In this document: positions 9,186-16,215 of the stretch, piece after piece
Position numbering within the stretch: the first letter of the stretch is position 1
How the letters are laid out: the number at the start of each line of letters is the position of its first letter
Assembly: GCA_963817755.1 (NCBI GenBank)
Contig: CAWFPB010000002.1
Location: forward strand, 806,001 to 870,000
Reading direction: 5' to 3'
DNA: 64,000 nucleotides
DNA from: Oleiagrimonas sp963817755
Lineage (GTDB): Bacteria; Pseudomonadota; Gammaproteobacteria; Xanthomonadales; Rhodanobacteraceae
Made by a program: the position numbers and the translations under genes
Notes under the pieces: model-generated
Seen by the model: the letters and a program-made list of their open reading frames with translations, nothing else
The model's database searches: none
What the model was told of the DNA's origin: nothing

Positions 9186-11018
9186 ATGGACTTTCTCCTG
9201 CCCAGCCGCAAGTCATTTCCCTGGTTGTTCGCTGCCGTCCTGATCGCGGTCATTGCCTGGGTCTACTGGCCGGTGAACCACGCCGGATTCATCTGGATCG
9301 ACAAATCGGATTTTGTCGAACACGGCTGGTTGCGCACGGGCGACCTGTGGAAGCACTTCATCCTGCGCGACTTCAATGGTTGGACGCAGTATTTCCGTCC
9401 GCTGGTGGTGGCGCTGTTCACCCTGCAGGTCCGCCTGTTCCACGACACTCCCGGGCCGATGCACACGGTCACGCTGGTTATGCATCTGGGCAACGTGTTG
9501 CTGGTGGGTTTGCTGACCCGACGTTGCTGCGGCGCGCAGGCGCGTACCGCTGCCTGGATGAGTCTTGCGGCCATGGTGATCTACGGCCTGCATCCCATGC
9601 TGATCGAGCCGGTGGCATGGATCGGCTGCCAGTTCGAGCAGGTGGTGAACCTGCTTACTCTTGGCGCACTCCTGGCCAGCCTGGGTATCGGCAGGACCTG
9701 GTTGCGCGCCGGAACGGTGACGGTGCTTTTCTTCCTGGCCGCCTGCGCCAAGGAGTCGGCCGTCGCCATCCCCCCGCTGGTGGTGCTGTTCGACTGGCTG
9801 CTCTACTCCGATCGTGCAAATCAGCCTCTGATGCCGGCCGTGCGGCAAGTGCTGCGGCGTAACTTCCCGACGTATGCGGGCATGGTGCTGGCTGGCGTCG
9901 TGTACCTGTTCCTGCGGCACTGGGCGCTTGGCGCGCTGATCAATACGGGCGACGTCGTTCACCACCAGAGTGGCTGGGCCCATTTCCAGCAAGTGTGCTT
10001 CCTGTACGTGCATTACTGGATATCGCTGTTCTCGCCGAACCACATGAGCATCATCCATCCGGTGGATGTAGCTCGCTTCCAGGCGTTCTCCTTGGCCAAT
10101 GTCGCCACGGACGTCCTCGCGGTGACCATCCTGGGCATCGGTACCTGGTTGGCTGTGCGCCGCGCATCGGTGCTCGGTGTCATCGTGCTCGCCGTCACGG
10201 TGAGCCTGGTGCCGGTTCTGCACATCGTGGCGCTCAATTTCGATGCAAGCCTGTACCACGAGCGCTACGCGATGATGGCGCTGGCCATGGCGTGCGTGCT
10301 GGTCATGCGCATGCGACCGCCCAAGGCCCTTGCCGATGTGTTGCCCATGCAACGGGCCGGGAGCCTGTCGGCATTGCTGCTTCTGGGGTGGGCGCTACTG
10401 GCCATCATGAACATCCGAGCCACCCTGCCGTTCTGGGCCAACGACATGGCCCTGTGGCAATGGGCGGCGAAGGAGTACCCGCGATCGACCCTGGCGGCCA
10501 ACAACCTGCTCAGCAGCTACGTCAATCACGGCAATTATGCGCAGGCGCACGAGCTGCTCAACAAAATCAAGCGCGAAAAGCTGCACTGCCCGCGGTGCAT
10601 CCTCGACGAGGCGTTCCTGGCCCTGGCGGAAAACAAGCCTGGCGTGGCCGAACGCGCGCTGCAGGAAGTCCGGAAAGATTCTCTGTTGGTTCAGGATCCC
10701 ACGTTCTACCGCTCCTATCTGGTGGCCACCGGACAGATGCTGGTGGCCAAGGGGCAATTTCATGACGCCGAGGGCGTGCTTCGCCAGGCGATTCGCATGA
10801 GCCCGACGGTTGCGGGCCCTCGCATCCTTCTGACCCTGGCCCTTGCCGGCCAGGGGCGCCTTACGCAGGCGCGTGCCATGGAACAGTCGGCGCTCGCTGC
10901 GTTGCCCCCGGCGAAGCGGCCCGACAAGAAACGCTTGATGGATGCCGCGATCGCGCATGGCGCGGAGGCATCTAAGGGGAATCCGGCATCTCCGGTTCCG
11001 GTGCCTGCGAGGAACTAG
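9186..11018 (+). CDS. TMTC-like membrane protein with TPR tail (copy 3, intact)
   Basis: An intact 610-residue relative of the two leftward TMTC-like proteins. The ATG begins MDFLLPSRKSFPWLFAAVLI. Landmarks in order: WIDKSDFVEHG after TM1 (first-loop acidic region), YFRPLVVALFTLQVRLFHDT, MHLGNVLLVGLL, IEPVAWIGCQFEQVVNLLTL, AACAKESAVAIPPLVVLFDW and LYHERYAMMALAMACVL, then a soluble C-terminal third (from about 430) with TPR-like repeats (TLAANNLLSSYVNHGNYAQA, FHDAEGVLRQAI). It is transcribed away from pilin 1. The family resembles eukaryotic TMTC O-mannosyltransferases and bacterial GT-C proteins; whether the target is pilin, another protein or a glycan is not shown. A TTG 27 bases upstream is an alternative start. 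Confidence 0.75.
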   Translation: MDFLLPSRKSFPWLFAAVLIAVIAWVYWPVNHAGFIWIDKSDFVEHGWLRTGDLWKHFILRDFNGWTQYFRPLVVALFTLQVRLFHDTPGPMHTVTLVMHLGNVLLVGLLTRRCCGAQARTAAWMSLAAMVIYGLHPMLIEPVAWIGCQFEQVVNLLTLGALLASLGIGRTWLRAGTVTVLFFLAACAKESAVAIPPLVVLFDWLLYSDRANQPLMPAVRQVLRRNFPTYAGMVLAGVVYLFLRHWALGALINTGDVVHHQSGWAHFQQVCFLYVHYWISLFSPNHMSIIHPVDVARFQAFSLANVATDVLAVTILGIGTWLAVRRASVLGVIVLAVTVSLVPVLHIVALNFDASLYHERYAMMALAMACVLVMRMRPPKALADVLPMQRAGSLSALLLLGWALLAIMNIRATLPFWANDMALWQWAAKEYPRSTLAANNLLSSYVNHGNYAQAHELLNKIKREKLHCPRCILDEAFLALAENKPGVAERALQEVRKDSLLVQDPTFYRSYLVATGQMLVAKGQFHDAEGVLRQAIRMSPTVAGPRILLTLALAGQGRLTQARAMEQSALAALPPAKRPDKKRLMDAAIAHGAEASKGNPASPVPVPARN

Positions 11019-11198
11019 CCTCTTCGGCCGGAGATGTTCATGCCATGAAGGAGTCGTGGCGAACGTAATGCCGAGTAATCCACCATCTGCAATGTGCCCG
11101 CCGGGGTCGATCGGATCTTCCAAGGCATTGCGTTGGGCTTGCATGGGCGTGCCGTGCGGCATAGCTTTTCGATACTTGCATGAGGGAGGGGTTTGGAG

Positions 11199-13304
11199 AT
11201 GACCAAGAGAGTGGGCGTAATCCTGTTGTTGCTGCTTGCCAGCACGCCGGCCTGGTCGGCCGGGGCCAAGCATCCGTTCAACGTGCACGACCTGGTGATG
11301 CTCAAGCGCGTCAGCGATCCGCACCTGTCGCCGGACGGCAACACGGTGGCCTTCACCGAACGTCGGACCGACTACGCGGCCAACAAGGGCGTGCATGCGA
11401 TCTACCTGCTGCACCTGGACCGCAAGGGCGCCACGCCGGTGCGCCTGGTCGATCGGGCCTCCAGCCCGCGCTGGTCGCGCGACGGCAGCCAGATCTACTT
11501 CCTGTCCTCGCGTTCGGGCCGCAGCCAGCTGTGGCACGTACCCGCCAGTGGCGGCACGCCGGTGCAGGCCACGCATTTTCCGGTGGGTGTGGGCACCTAC
11601 AAGCTCTCGCCCGACGGCATGCACGTGGCCCTGACCATGGACGTGTTCACCGATTGCACCACGCTCCAGTGCACGCGCAAGCGCCTGGATGCGCGCAAGG
11701 CCGACAAGGCCACCGGACGGCTGTACAAGAAGCTGTTCGTGCGCCACTGGGACACCTGGTCGGACGGGCGTCGGTCGCAGCTGTTCGTGGCCAGCCTGGA
11801 TGGCAGCGGGAATGTCGGCGGCCAGCCGGTGCACGTCAGTCGCGGCATCGACGGCGACATTCCCTCCAAGCCGTTCGGCGACAACAGTGAGTACAGCTTC
11901 TCCCCGCACGGAGCCAAGCTCTATTTCGACGTGCGCATCGCCGGCACCACCGAACCGTGGTCGACCAACTTCGACATCTACAGCGTGCCGGTCAACGGCA
12001 CGACCGCGCCGCGCAACCTGACGGCATCCAACAAGGCCTGGGACGGCTGGCCCGTGCCTTCGCCGGACGGTCGGTGGCTGTACTACCTGGCGCAGAGCAA
12101 GCCGGGCTTCGAGTCCGACCGTTTCGCGATCATGAAGATGGACCTGGCCAGCGGCAAGACCACGGAACTGGACAAGGACTGGGATCGCTCGCCCGGCAAC
12201 CTGTCCATTTCCAGTGACGGCAAGACGCTCTACGCCACCGCCGACGACGAAGGCCAGCACCCGCTGTTCGCCATCGATACCGACAGCGGCAGCGTGGACA
12301 AGCTGGTTACCGACGGCAGCGTGGCCGGCTACGAGCGTGCCCTGGCCATCGACCGCATCGTGCTGGTGCGCGACAGCCTGACCCAGCCGGGCGATCTCTA
12401 CACCGTGCACACCAACGGCGGCAGCCTGGAGCAGGTGACCCACGTCAACCGCGCCGCGCTGGCCGACGTCAGCATGGGCGAGCCGGACTGGTTCACCTTC
12501 GACGGCTGGCACAACGAGCGCGTGCAGGGCTACGTGGTGCGGCCGGCCGACTACGACAGCGACAAGACCTACCCGGTGGCCTTCATCATCCACGGCGGTC
12601 CGCAGGGCGCGATGACCAACAGCTGGAGCTACCGCTGGAACCCGCAGACCTATGCCGGGGCGGGCTTTGCCGTGGTCACCATCAACTTCCACGGCTCGAC
12701 CGGCTACGGCCAGAAGTTCACCGACTCGATCTCGAAGGACTGGGGCGGCAAGCCGCTGGCCGACCTGAAGGCCGGCTGGAAATACGCGCTGGACAAGTAC
12801 GACTACCTGGACGGGGATCGCGCCTGCGCGCTCGGCGCCAGCTATGGCGGCTACATGGTCTACTGGATGGCCGGGGTGTGGAACAAGCCGTTCAAATGCT
12901 TCGTCGACCACGACGGCGTGTTCGACATGCGCATGATGTACTACGCCACCGACGAGCTGTGGTTCGAGGAGCACGAGAACGGCGGGCCGCAGTACCTCCA
13001 TCCCGCCGCCTACGAGAAGTTCAACCCGCTCGACCACGTCAAGGACTGGCGCGTGCCGATGCTGGTGGTGCATTCGGGCCACGACTACCGCATTCCGATC
13101 ACCCAGGGCCTGGGCGCGTTCACCGCGCTGCAGCGCAAGGGGATCCCCAGCGAGTTCCTGACCTTCCCGGGCGAGAACCACTTCGTGCTCAAGCCGCACA
13201 ACAGCGTGCAGTGGCACGAGACGGTCAACGCCTGGCTCAAGCGCTGGACGCCGGCCCCGGCCAAGCCGAAGAAGAAGAAGGGCTTCTTCAGCCGGTTGCG
13301 GTAA
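11199..13304 (+). CDS. S9 family prolyl oligopeptidase / dipeptidyl aminopeptidase, exported
   Basis: A 701-residue serine peptidase with a signal peptide (MTKRVGVILLLLLASTPAWS), a PD40/beta-propeller region (about 30-400; SPDGNTVAF, SPRWSRDGSQIYFLSS, SPDGRWLYYL) and a C-terminal alpha/beta hydrolase domain. The catalytic triad is visible: Ser548 in GASYGGYM, Asp629 in HSGHDYRIP and His661 in GENHF; the oxyanion segment HGGPQG is also present. Such enzymes trim oligopeptides in the periplasm. The ATG at 11199 follows GAGGGAGGGGTTTGGAG, a strong ribosome-binding region, and is preferred to the TTG six bases upstream. It lies 180 bases after TMTC copy 3. The tail is lysine-rich (PKKKKGFFSRLR). 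Confidence 0.92.
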   Translation: MTKRVGVILLLLLASTPAWSAGAKHPFNVHDLVMLKRVSDPHLSPDGNTVAFTERRTDYAANKGVHAIYLLHLDRKGATPVRLVDRASSPRWSRDGSQIYFLSSRSGRSQLWHVPASGGTPVQATHFPVGVGTYKLSPDGMHVALTMDVFTDCTTLQCTRKRLDARKADKATGRLYKKLFVRHWDTWSDGRRSQLFVASLDGSGNVGGQPVHVSRGIDGDIPSKPFGDNSEYSFSPHGAKLYFDVRIAGTTEPWSTNFDIYSVPVNGTTAPRNLTASNKAWDGWPVPSPDGRWLYYLAQSKPGFESDRFAIMKMDLASGKTTELDKDWDRSPGNLSISSDGKTLYATADDEGQHPLFAIDTDSGSVDKLVTDGSVAGYERALAIDRIVLVRDSLTQPGDLYTVHTNGGSLEQVTHVNRAALADVSMGEPDWFTFDGWHNERVQGYVVRPADYDSDKTYPVAFIIHGGPQGAMTNSWSYRWNPQTYAGAGFAVVTINFHGSTGYGQKFTDSISKDWGGKPLADLKAGWKYALDKYDYLDGDRACALGASYGGYMVYWMAGVWNKPFKCFVDHDGVFDMRMMYYATDELWFEEHENGGPQYLHPAAYEKFNPLDHVKDWRVPMLVVHSGHDYRIPITQGLGAFTALQRKGIPSEFLTFPGENHFVLKPHNSVQWHETVNAWLKRWTPAPAKPKKKKGFFSRLR

Positions 13305-13306
13305 GG

Positions 13307-13342
13307 CCACGGGCGCGCCTCATGCTGGAGGCGCGCCCGTGG
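13307..13342. terminator. Perfect 15-bp stem-loop just after the peptidase
   Basis: CCACGGGCGCGCCTC, loop ATGCTG, then the exact reverse complement. It begins two bases after the peptidase stop. It has no T run, so it is either a 3' end stabiliser or a termination aid for the following hairpin. Confidence 0.6.
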
Positions 13343-13368
13343 TCGGTCCCATCCCGACGATTTCCAGC

Positions 13369-13394
13369 AAAAAGCCCCTCGGCGAGGGGCTTTT
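13369..13394. terminator. Bidirectional rho-independent terminator
   Basis: AAAAGCCCCTCG / CGAGGGGCTTTT with a tiny loop, flanked by A and T runs, so it works in both directions. It lies between the convergent S9 peptidase and pilin 2 and serves both. Confidence 0.85.
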
Positions 13395-13421
13395 CTTCGG
13401 ATGCTGCAGCGAGCGGGAAGA

Positions 13422-13910
13422 TCAGCTGCGGCAGACCAGGGGCTTGTACTTGGCCGGAATCGTGCTGGCGTCGTTCGGGTCGCAGGACCAGCTGAAGGTG
13501 CCGCCGTTGTCCTTGCCCAGGAAGTAGACGGTCTTGCCGGCCAGCGGCGTGGACACCGAACCCTGGCCCTTGAAGCGCACGGCGATGGCGCATTGGCCAT
13601 TGACCTTGCCGGCGGCGGCCATCAACACGTACTTGCCCGCGTAGCTTGCCGGCGCGCTCAGGCCGTTGGCCGCGCCGCCGGTGTTGTCCGGGCAGTCCCC
13701 GTTGATGTTGTAGTACTCGGTGACCGGCTGTTTCAGTCCGTCGGCGATGACCTGCGACTCGGAAAACTGCGCCTTGGTGATGTAGTCCTGGTAGACCGGG
13801 ATGGCGATCGCAGCCAGGATCGCGATGATCGCGACCACGATCATCAGCTCGATGAGGGTAAAGCCCTGTTGTCTGTTCAAGGTGAAACCCCGATTCGATG
13901 AAATGTGCAT
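13422..13910 (-). CDS. Type IV pilin (PilA-like), copy 2, intact
   Basis: The mature pilin starts at FTLIELMIVVAIIAILAAIA, with Glu5 and the canonical N-terminal helix, followed by IPVYQDYITKAQFSESQVIA and a C-terminal domain holding the cysteine pair SCDPNDAS / PLVCRS. The ATG at 13910 gives a 16-residue leader (MHISSNRGFTLNRQQG). A TTG at 13880 would give the typical six-residue leader MNRQQG and may be the real start. The mature part is close to pilin 1 in its N-terminal half but differs after residue 40, so the two are paralogues rather than recent duplicates. It has its own sigma-54 promoter and shares a bidirectional terminator with the peptidase. Confidence 0.92.
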   Translation of the reverse strand: MHISSNRGFTLNRQQGFTLIELMIVVAIIAILAAIAIPVYQDYITKAQFSESQVIADGLKQPVTEYYNINGDCPDNTGGAANGLSAPASYAGKYVLMAAAGKVNGQCAIAVRFKGQGSVSTPLAGKTVYFLGKDNGGTFSWSCDPNDASTIPAKYKPLVCRS

Positions 13911-14000
13911 GGTCCATGCATCACGGCGGGCGTTCGCGTTGCCCCCTGGCAAACCGCAGTGAAGCGCCAAGCTGAACTCCCTGTCCCTGGCAGCAAATCC

Positions 14001-14016
14001 AGCACGATGCATGCCA
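14001..14016 (-). promoter_or_regulatory. Sigma-54 (-24/-12) promoter of pilin 2
   Basis: Minus-strand TGGCATGCATCGTGCT has the invariant GG and GC at the right spacing, and its -12 element (GTGCT) is identical to that of the pilin 1 promoter. It sits about 91 bases before the ATG at 13910. Confidence 0.68.
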
Positions 14017-14192
14017 AATGCCCGGCTCATGGGCTTGTGGCGTACCATCGAGGTGGCAAGGCGTTGACTTTCCTTGGGAATGCCCGAGCGAGCGGCGGTT
14101 GTCCATGTTTCAGTCTCGCGCATGTTGCGACGCGGCCGACCTTCCGCGTGCCGGTCAGGGGCACTAGTTGACTTCAGAGGAAGTTTCCTGCG

Positions 14193-15236
14193 CTACAGCT
14201 GCCCCATCAGCAGTTGCACGCCGAGGCTGCTGAAAGCCACCGCGGCCCATACCCCCAGGCCCAGCAGGATCGGCCGCACGCCGGTCGAGGCCATGCGGCG
14301 CAGGTCCGAGGACAGGCCGATGGCGGTCAGCGCCATGATGATCATGAAGCCGGCCACGTCGTGGATCGCCGGGGTCCAGGCGTTCGGGATCAAGCCGGTG
14401 CTGCGCAGGGCCGAGGCCGCCACGAACCAGGCGATGAACCAGGGGAAGATCCGGCGCAGGCTGAAATCGGCGCTCTGGTGCTTGCGATGGCGGCGGATCT
14501 CCAGGAAGGCCAGCACCAGGCACACCGGCACGATCAGCGTGGCGCGGGTCAGCTTGACGATGGTGGCGAAGTCGCCCGCCGCCTTGCCGTAGGTGTAGCC
14601 GGCCGCGACCACCGAGGAGGTGTCGTTGATGGCCGTGCCCGCCCACAGGCCGAAGCCGCGCGCGCTCAGGCCCATCAGATGGCCCAGGGCCGGGAAGGTC
14701 AGCACGGCGACCAGGTTGAACAGGAAGATGGTGGAGATCGCGAAGGCGGTCTCGTGCTCGTCCGGACGCACGATCGGCGTGGCGGCCGCGATGGCCGAGC
14801 CGCCGCAGATCGCGGTGCCGATGCCGATCAGCAGTTTCAGCTTCGGCGGGATGCCGAGCAGGCGGCCCAGCAGCGCGGCCGAGACGAAGGCGGCCGTGAT
14901 GGTCACTGCGGTCACTTCCAGCGAGGAGGCGCCCGTGCGCAGCACCTGGGTCAGGCTCAGGTTCAGGCCCAGTGCCACGATCGACCATTGCAGGATCTGC
15001 TTGCCGGCCACGCGGATACCGGGCTGGAAACCGGCGCCGGGTGCGCGCAGGTTGCGTACGCCGATGCCCAGCACGATGCCGAACACCGGACCGCCGACCA
15101 GCGGCCAGAGACGGCCCATTCCCAGCGCCACGGTGGCGATCAGGGCCGTCAGGAGCAAGCCGGGCCAGATCGAGGAGTGGATGCGCTCGGGGGCGCTTGT
15201 GGCGTCGATTCGAAGCGTGTCGATGGCGCGGTTCAT
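14193..15236 (-). CDS. YeiH-family putative sulfate exporter (UPF0324)
   Basis: A 347-residue inner-membrane protein with about ten segments and the family pattern IRVAGKQILQWSIVALGLNL, GIGTAICGGSAIAAATPIV, FNLVAVLTFPALGHLMGLS, WAGTAINDTSSVVAAGYTYG and VKLTRATLIVPV. E. coli YeiH and its relatives are annotated as sulfate or sulfite-linked exporters; the substrate is not established. Start chosen at the ATG at 15236 (MNRAIDTLRIDATS); an upstream start would add a poorly conserved 16-residue leader. It is divergent from a LysR regulator, as in the E. coli yeiE-yeiH pair, so it is probably under that regulator's control. Confidence 0.9.
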   Translation of the reverse strand: MNRAIDTLRIDATSAPERIHSSIWPGLLLTALIATVALGMGRLWPLVGGPVFGIVLGIGVRNLRAPGAGFQPGIRVAGKQILQWSIVALGLNLSLTQVLRTGASSLEVTAVTITAAFVSAALLGRLLGIPPKLKLLIGIGTAICGGSAIAAATPIVRPDEHETAFAISTIFLFNLVAVLTFPALGHLMGLSARGFGLWAGTAINDTSSVVAAGYTYGKAAGDFATIVKLTRATLIVPVCLVLAFLEIRRHRKHQSADFSLRRIFPWFIAWFVAASALRSTGLIPNAWTPAIHDVAGFMIIMALTAIGLSSDLRRMASTGVRPILLGLGVWAAVAFSSLGVQLLMGQL

Positions 15237-15286
15237 CGTCGTATCCAGAAGAGGAGAGCGATGATCTTGACGGCCGACGTACAAAA

Positions 15287-15323
15287 ATTAAATTGATTAA
15301 TATTTACTTATGCTATAAGTAAA
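15287..15323. promoter_or_regulatory. Two palindromes between yeiH-like gene and its LysR regulator
   Basis: A strikingly AT-rich island in GC-rich DNA contains ATTAA-ATTGA-TTAAT (15287-15301) and TTTACTTA-TGCTA-TAAGTAAA (15303-15323), both perfect inverted repeats. The second ends five bases before the LysR start. They are good candidates for the autoregulatory and activation sites of the LysR protein. Confidence 0.6.
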
Positions 15324-15327
15324 ACTG

Positions 15328-16215
15328 ATGATCAACTACACCCCGCGCCAGTTGCAGGCTTTCACCTCCGTGGCGACCCACGGCAGCGTGCGTCGGGCGG
15401 CCGAGACCCTGCACCTGACCCAGCCGGCGCTGAGCATGGCGCTGGCCGAACTGGAGCGGCAGCTGGACACCCCGCTGTTCGACCGCGAGCGCGGCCGCCT
15501 GTACCTGAGCACCCGTGGACGCGAGCTGCTGCCGCTGGCGCAGGAGATCCTCGAGCGCATGCAGGATTTGCAGCAGCGTGCGGGCAGCGGGGCGGATGCG
15601 CTGGCCGGCGAACTGCGGCTGGGCGCCAGCAACACGGTGGGCAACTACCTGGTCCGGGACCTGCTGGGCGAATTCGTCGCCGCGCATGGCGAGGTCTCCG
15701 TGCAGCTGCGCGTGGCCAACACCCGAAGCATCGTCGACCAGGTGCTCAACCACGCCCTGGACCTGGGCTGCGTGGAGGGGCCGGTCGGGCACCGGCAGCT
15801 GGAGGCGCTGCCGTGGCGCGAGGACGCACTGGCGGTCTGCGCCCGCCCGGACCATCCGCTGGCGGCCCGACGTCGCCTGCGTGCGGCGGATTTCGAGGGG
15901 ACACGCTGGATCCTGCGCGAGCCGGGCTCGGCCATGCGCGCGCAGAGCGAGCGCGCCCTGGCCGTCCTGCCCGCGGTGCGCGTGGTGCTGGAACTGGGCC
16001 AGGTGGAGGCCATCAAGCAGGCGGTGGCGGCCGGGCTGGGCCTGGCGCTGCTGCCGCGCATCGCGCTGGACGATGCGCTGGCGGCCGGGCGGCTGGCGGT
16101 CCTGTCGACGCCGTTCCTGGACCTGTCGCGTCCGCTGTCGCTGGTGATGCATCGCGACCGCTACCGCGGCCCGGTGATGCAGGCCTTTCTCAGCCAGGTC
16201 CTGGCACGGGATTGA
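15328..16215 (+). CDS. LysR-family transcriptional regulator (YeiE/CysB-like)
   Basis: A 295-residue LysR-type regulator. The N-terminal winged helix-turn-helix spans residues 1-60 (LQAFTSVATHGSVRRAAETL, LTQPALSMALAELERQLDTP, LFDRERGRLYLSTRGRELLP); residues 90-290 form the effector-binding domain (ELRLGASNTVGNYLVRDLLG). It is divergent from the yeiH-like exporter, the arrangement found for YeiE and YeiH. Its last 26 bases overlap the end of ptsI on the other strand. Confidence 0.9.
   Translation: MINYTPRQLQAFTSVATHGSVRRAAETLHLTQPALSMALAELERQLDTPLFDRERGRLYLSTRGRELLPLAQEILERMQDLQQRAGSGADALAGELRLGASNTVGNYLVRDLLGEFVAAHGEVSVQLRVANTRSIVDQVLNHALDLGCVEGPVGHRQLEALPWREDALAVCARPDHPLAARRRLRAADFEGTRWILREPGSAMRAQSERALAVLPAVRVVLELGQVEAIKQAVAAGLGLALLPRIALDDALAAGRLAVLSTPFLDLSRPLSLVMHRDRYRGPVMQAFLSQVLARD

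Noticed and set aside
10395..13310. A 971-codon frame antisense to the S9 peptidase.
   Set aside because: Composition-driven shadow of a well-supported gene with a complete catalytic triad.
13842..13880. Possibility that pilin 2 is a minor pilin or pseudopilin.
   Set aside because: The N-terminus, length and C-terminal cysteine pair match major PilA-type pilins, and it has its own promoter.
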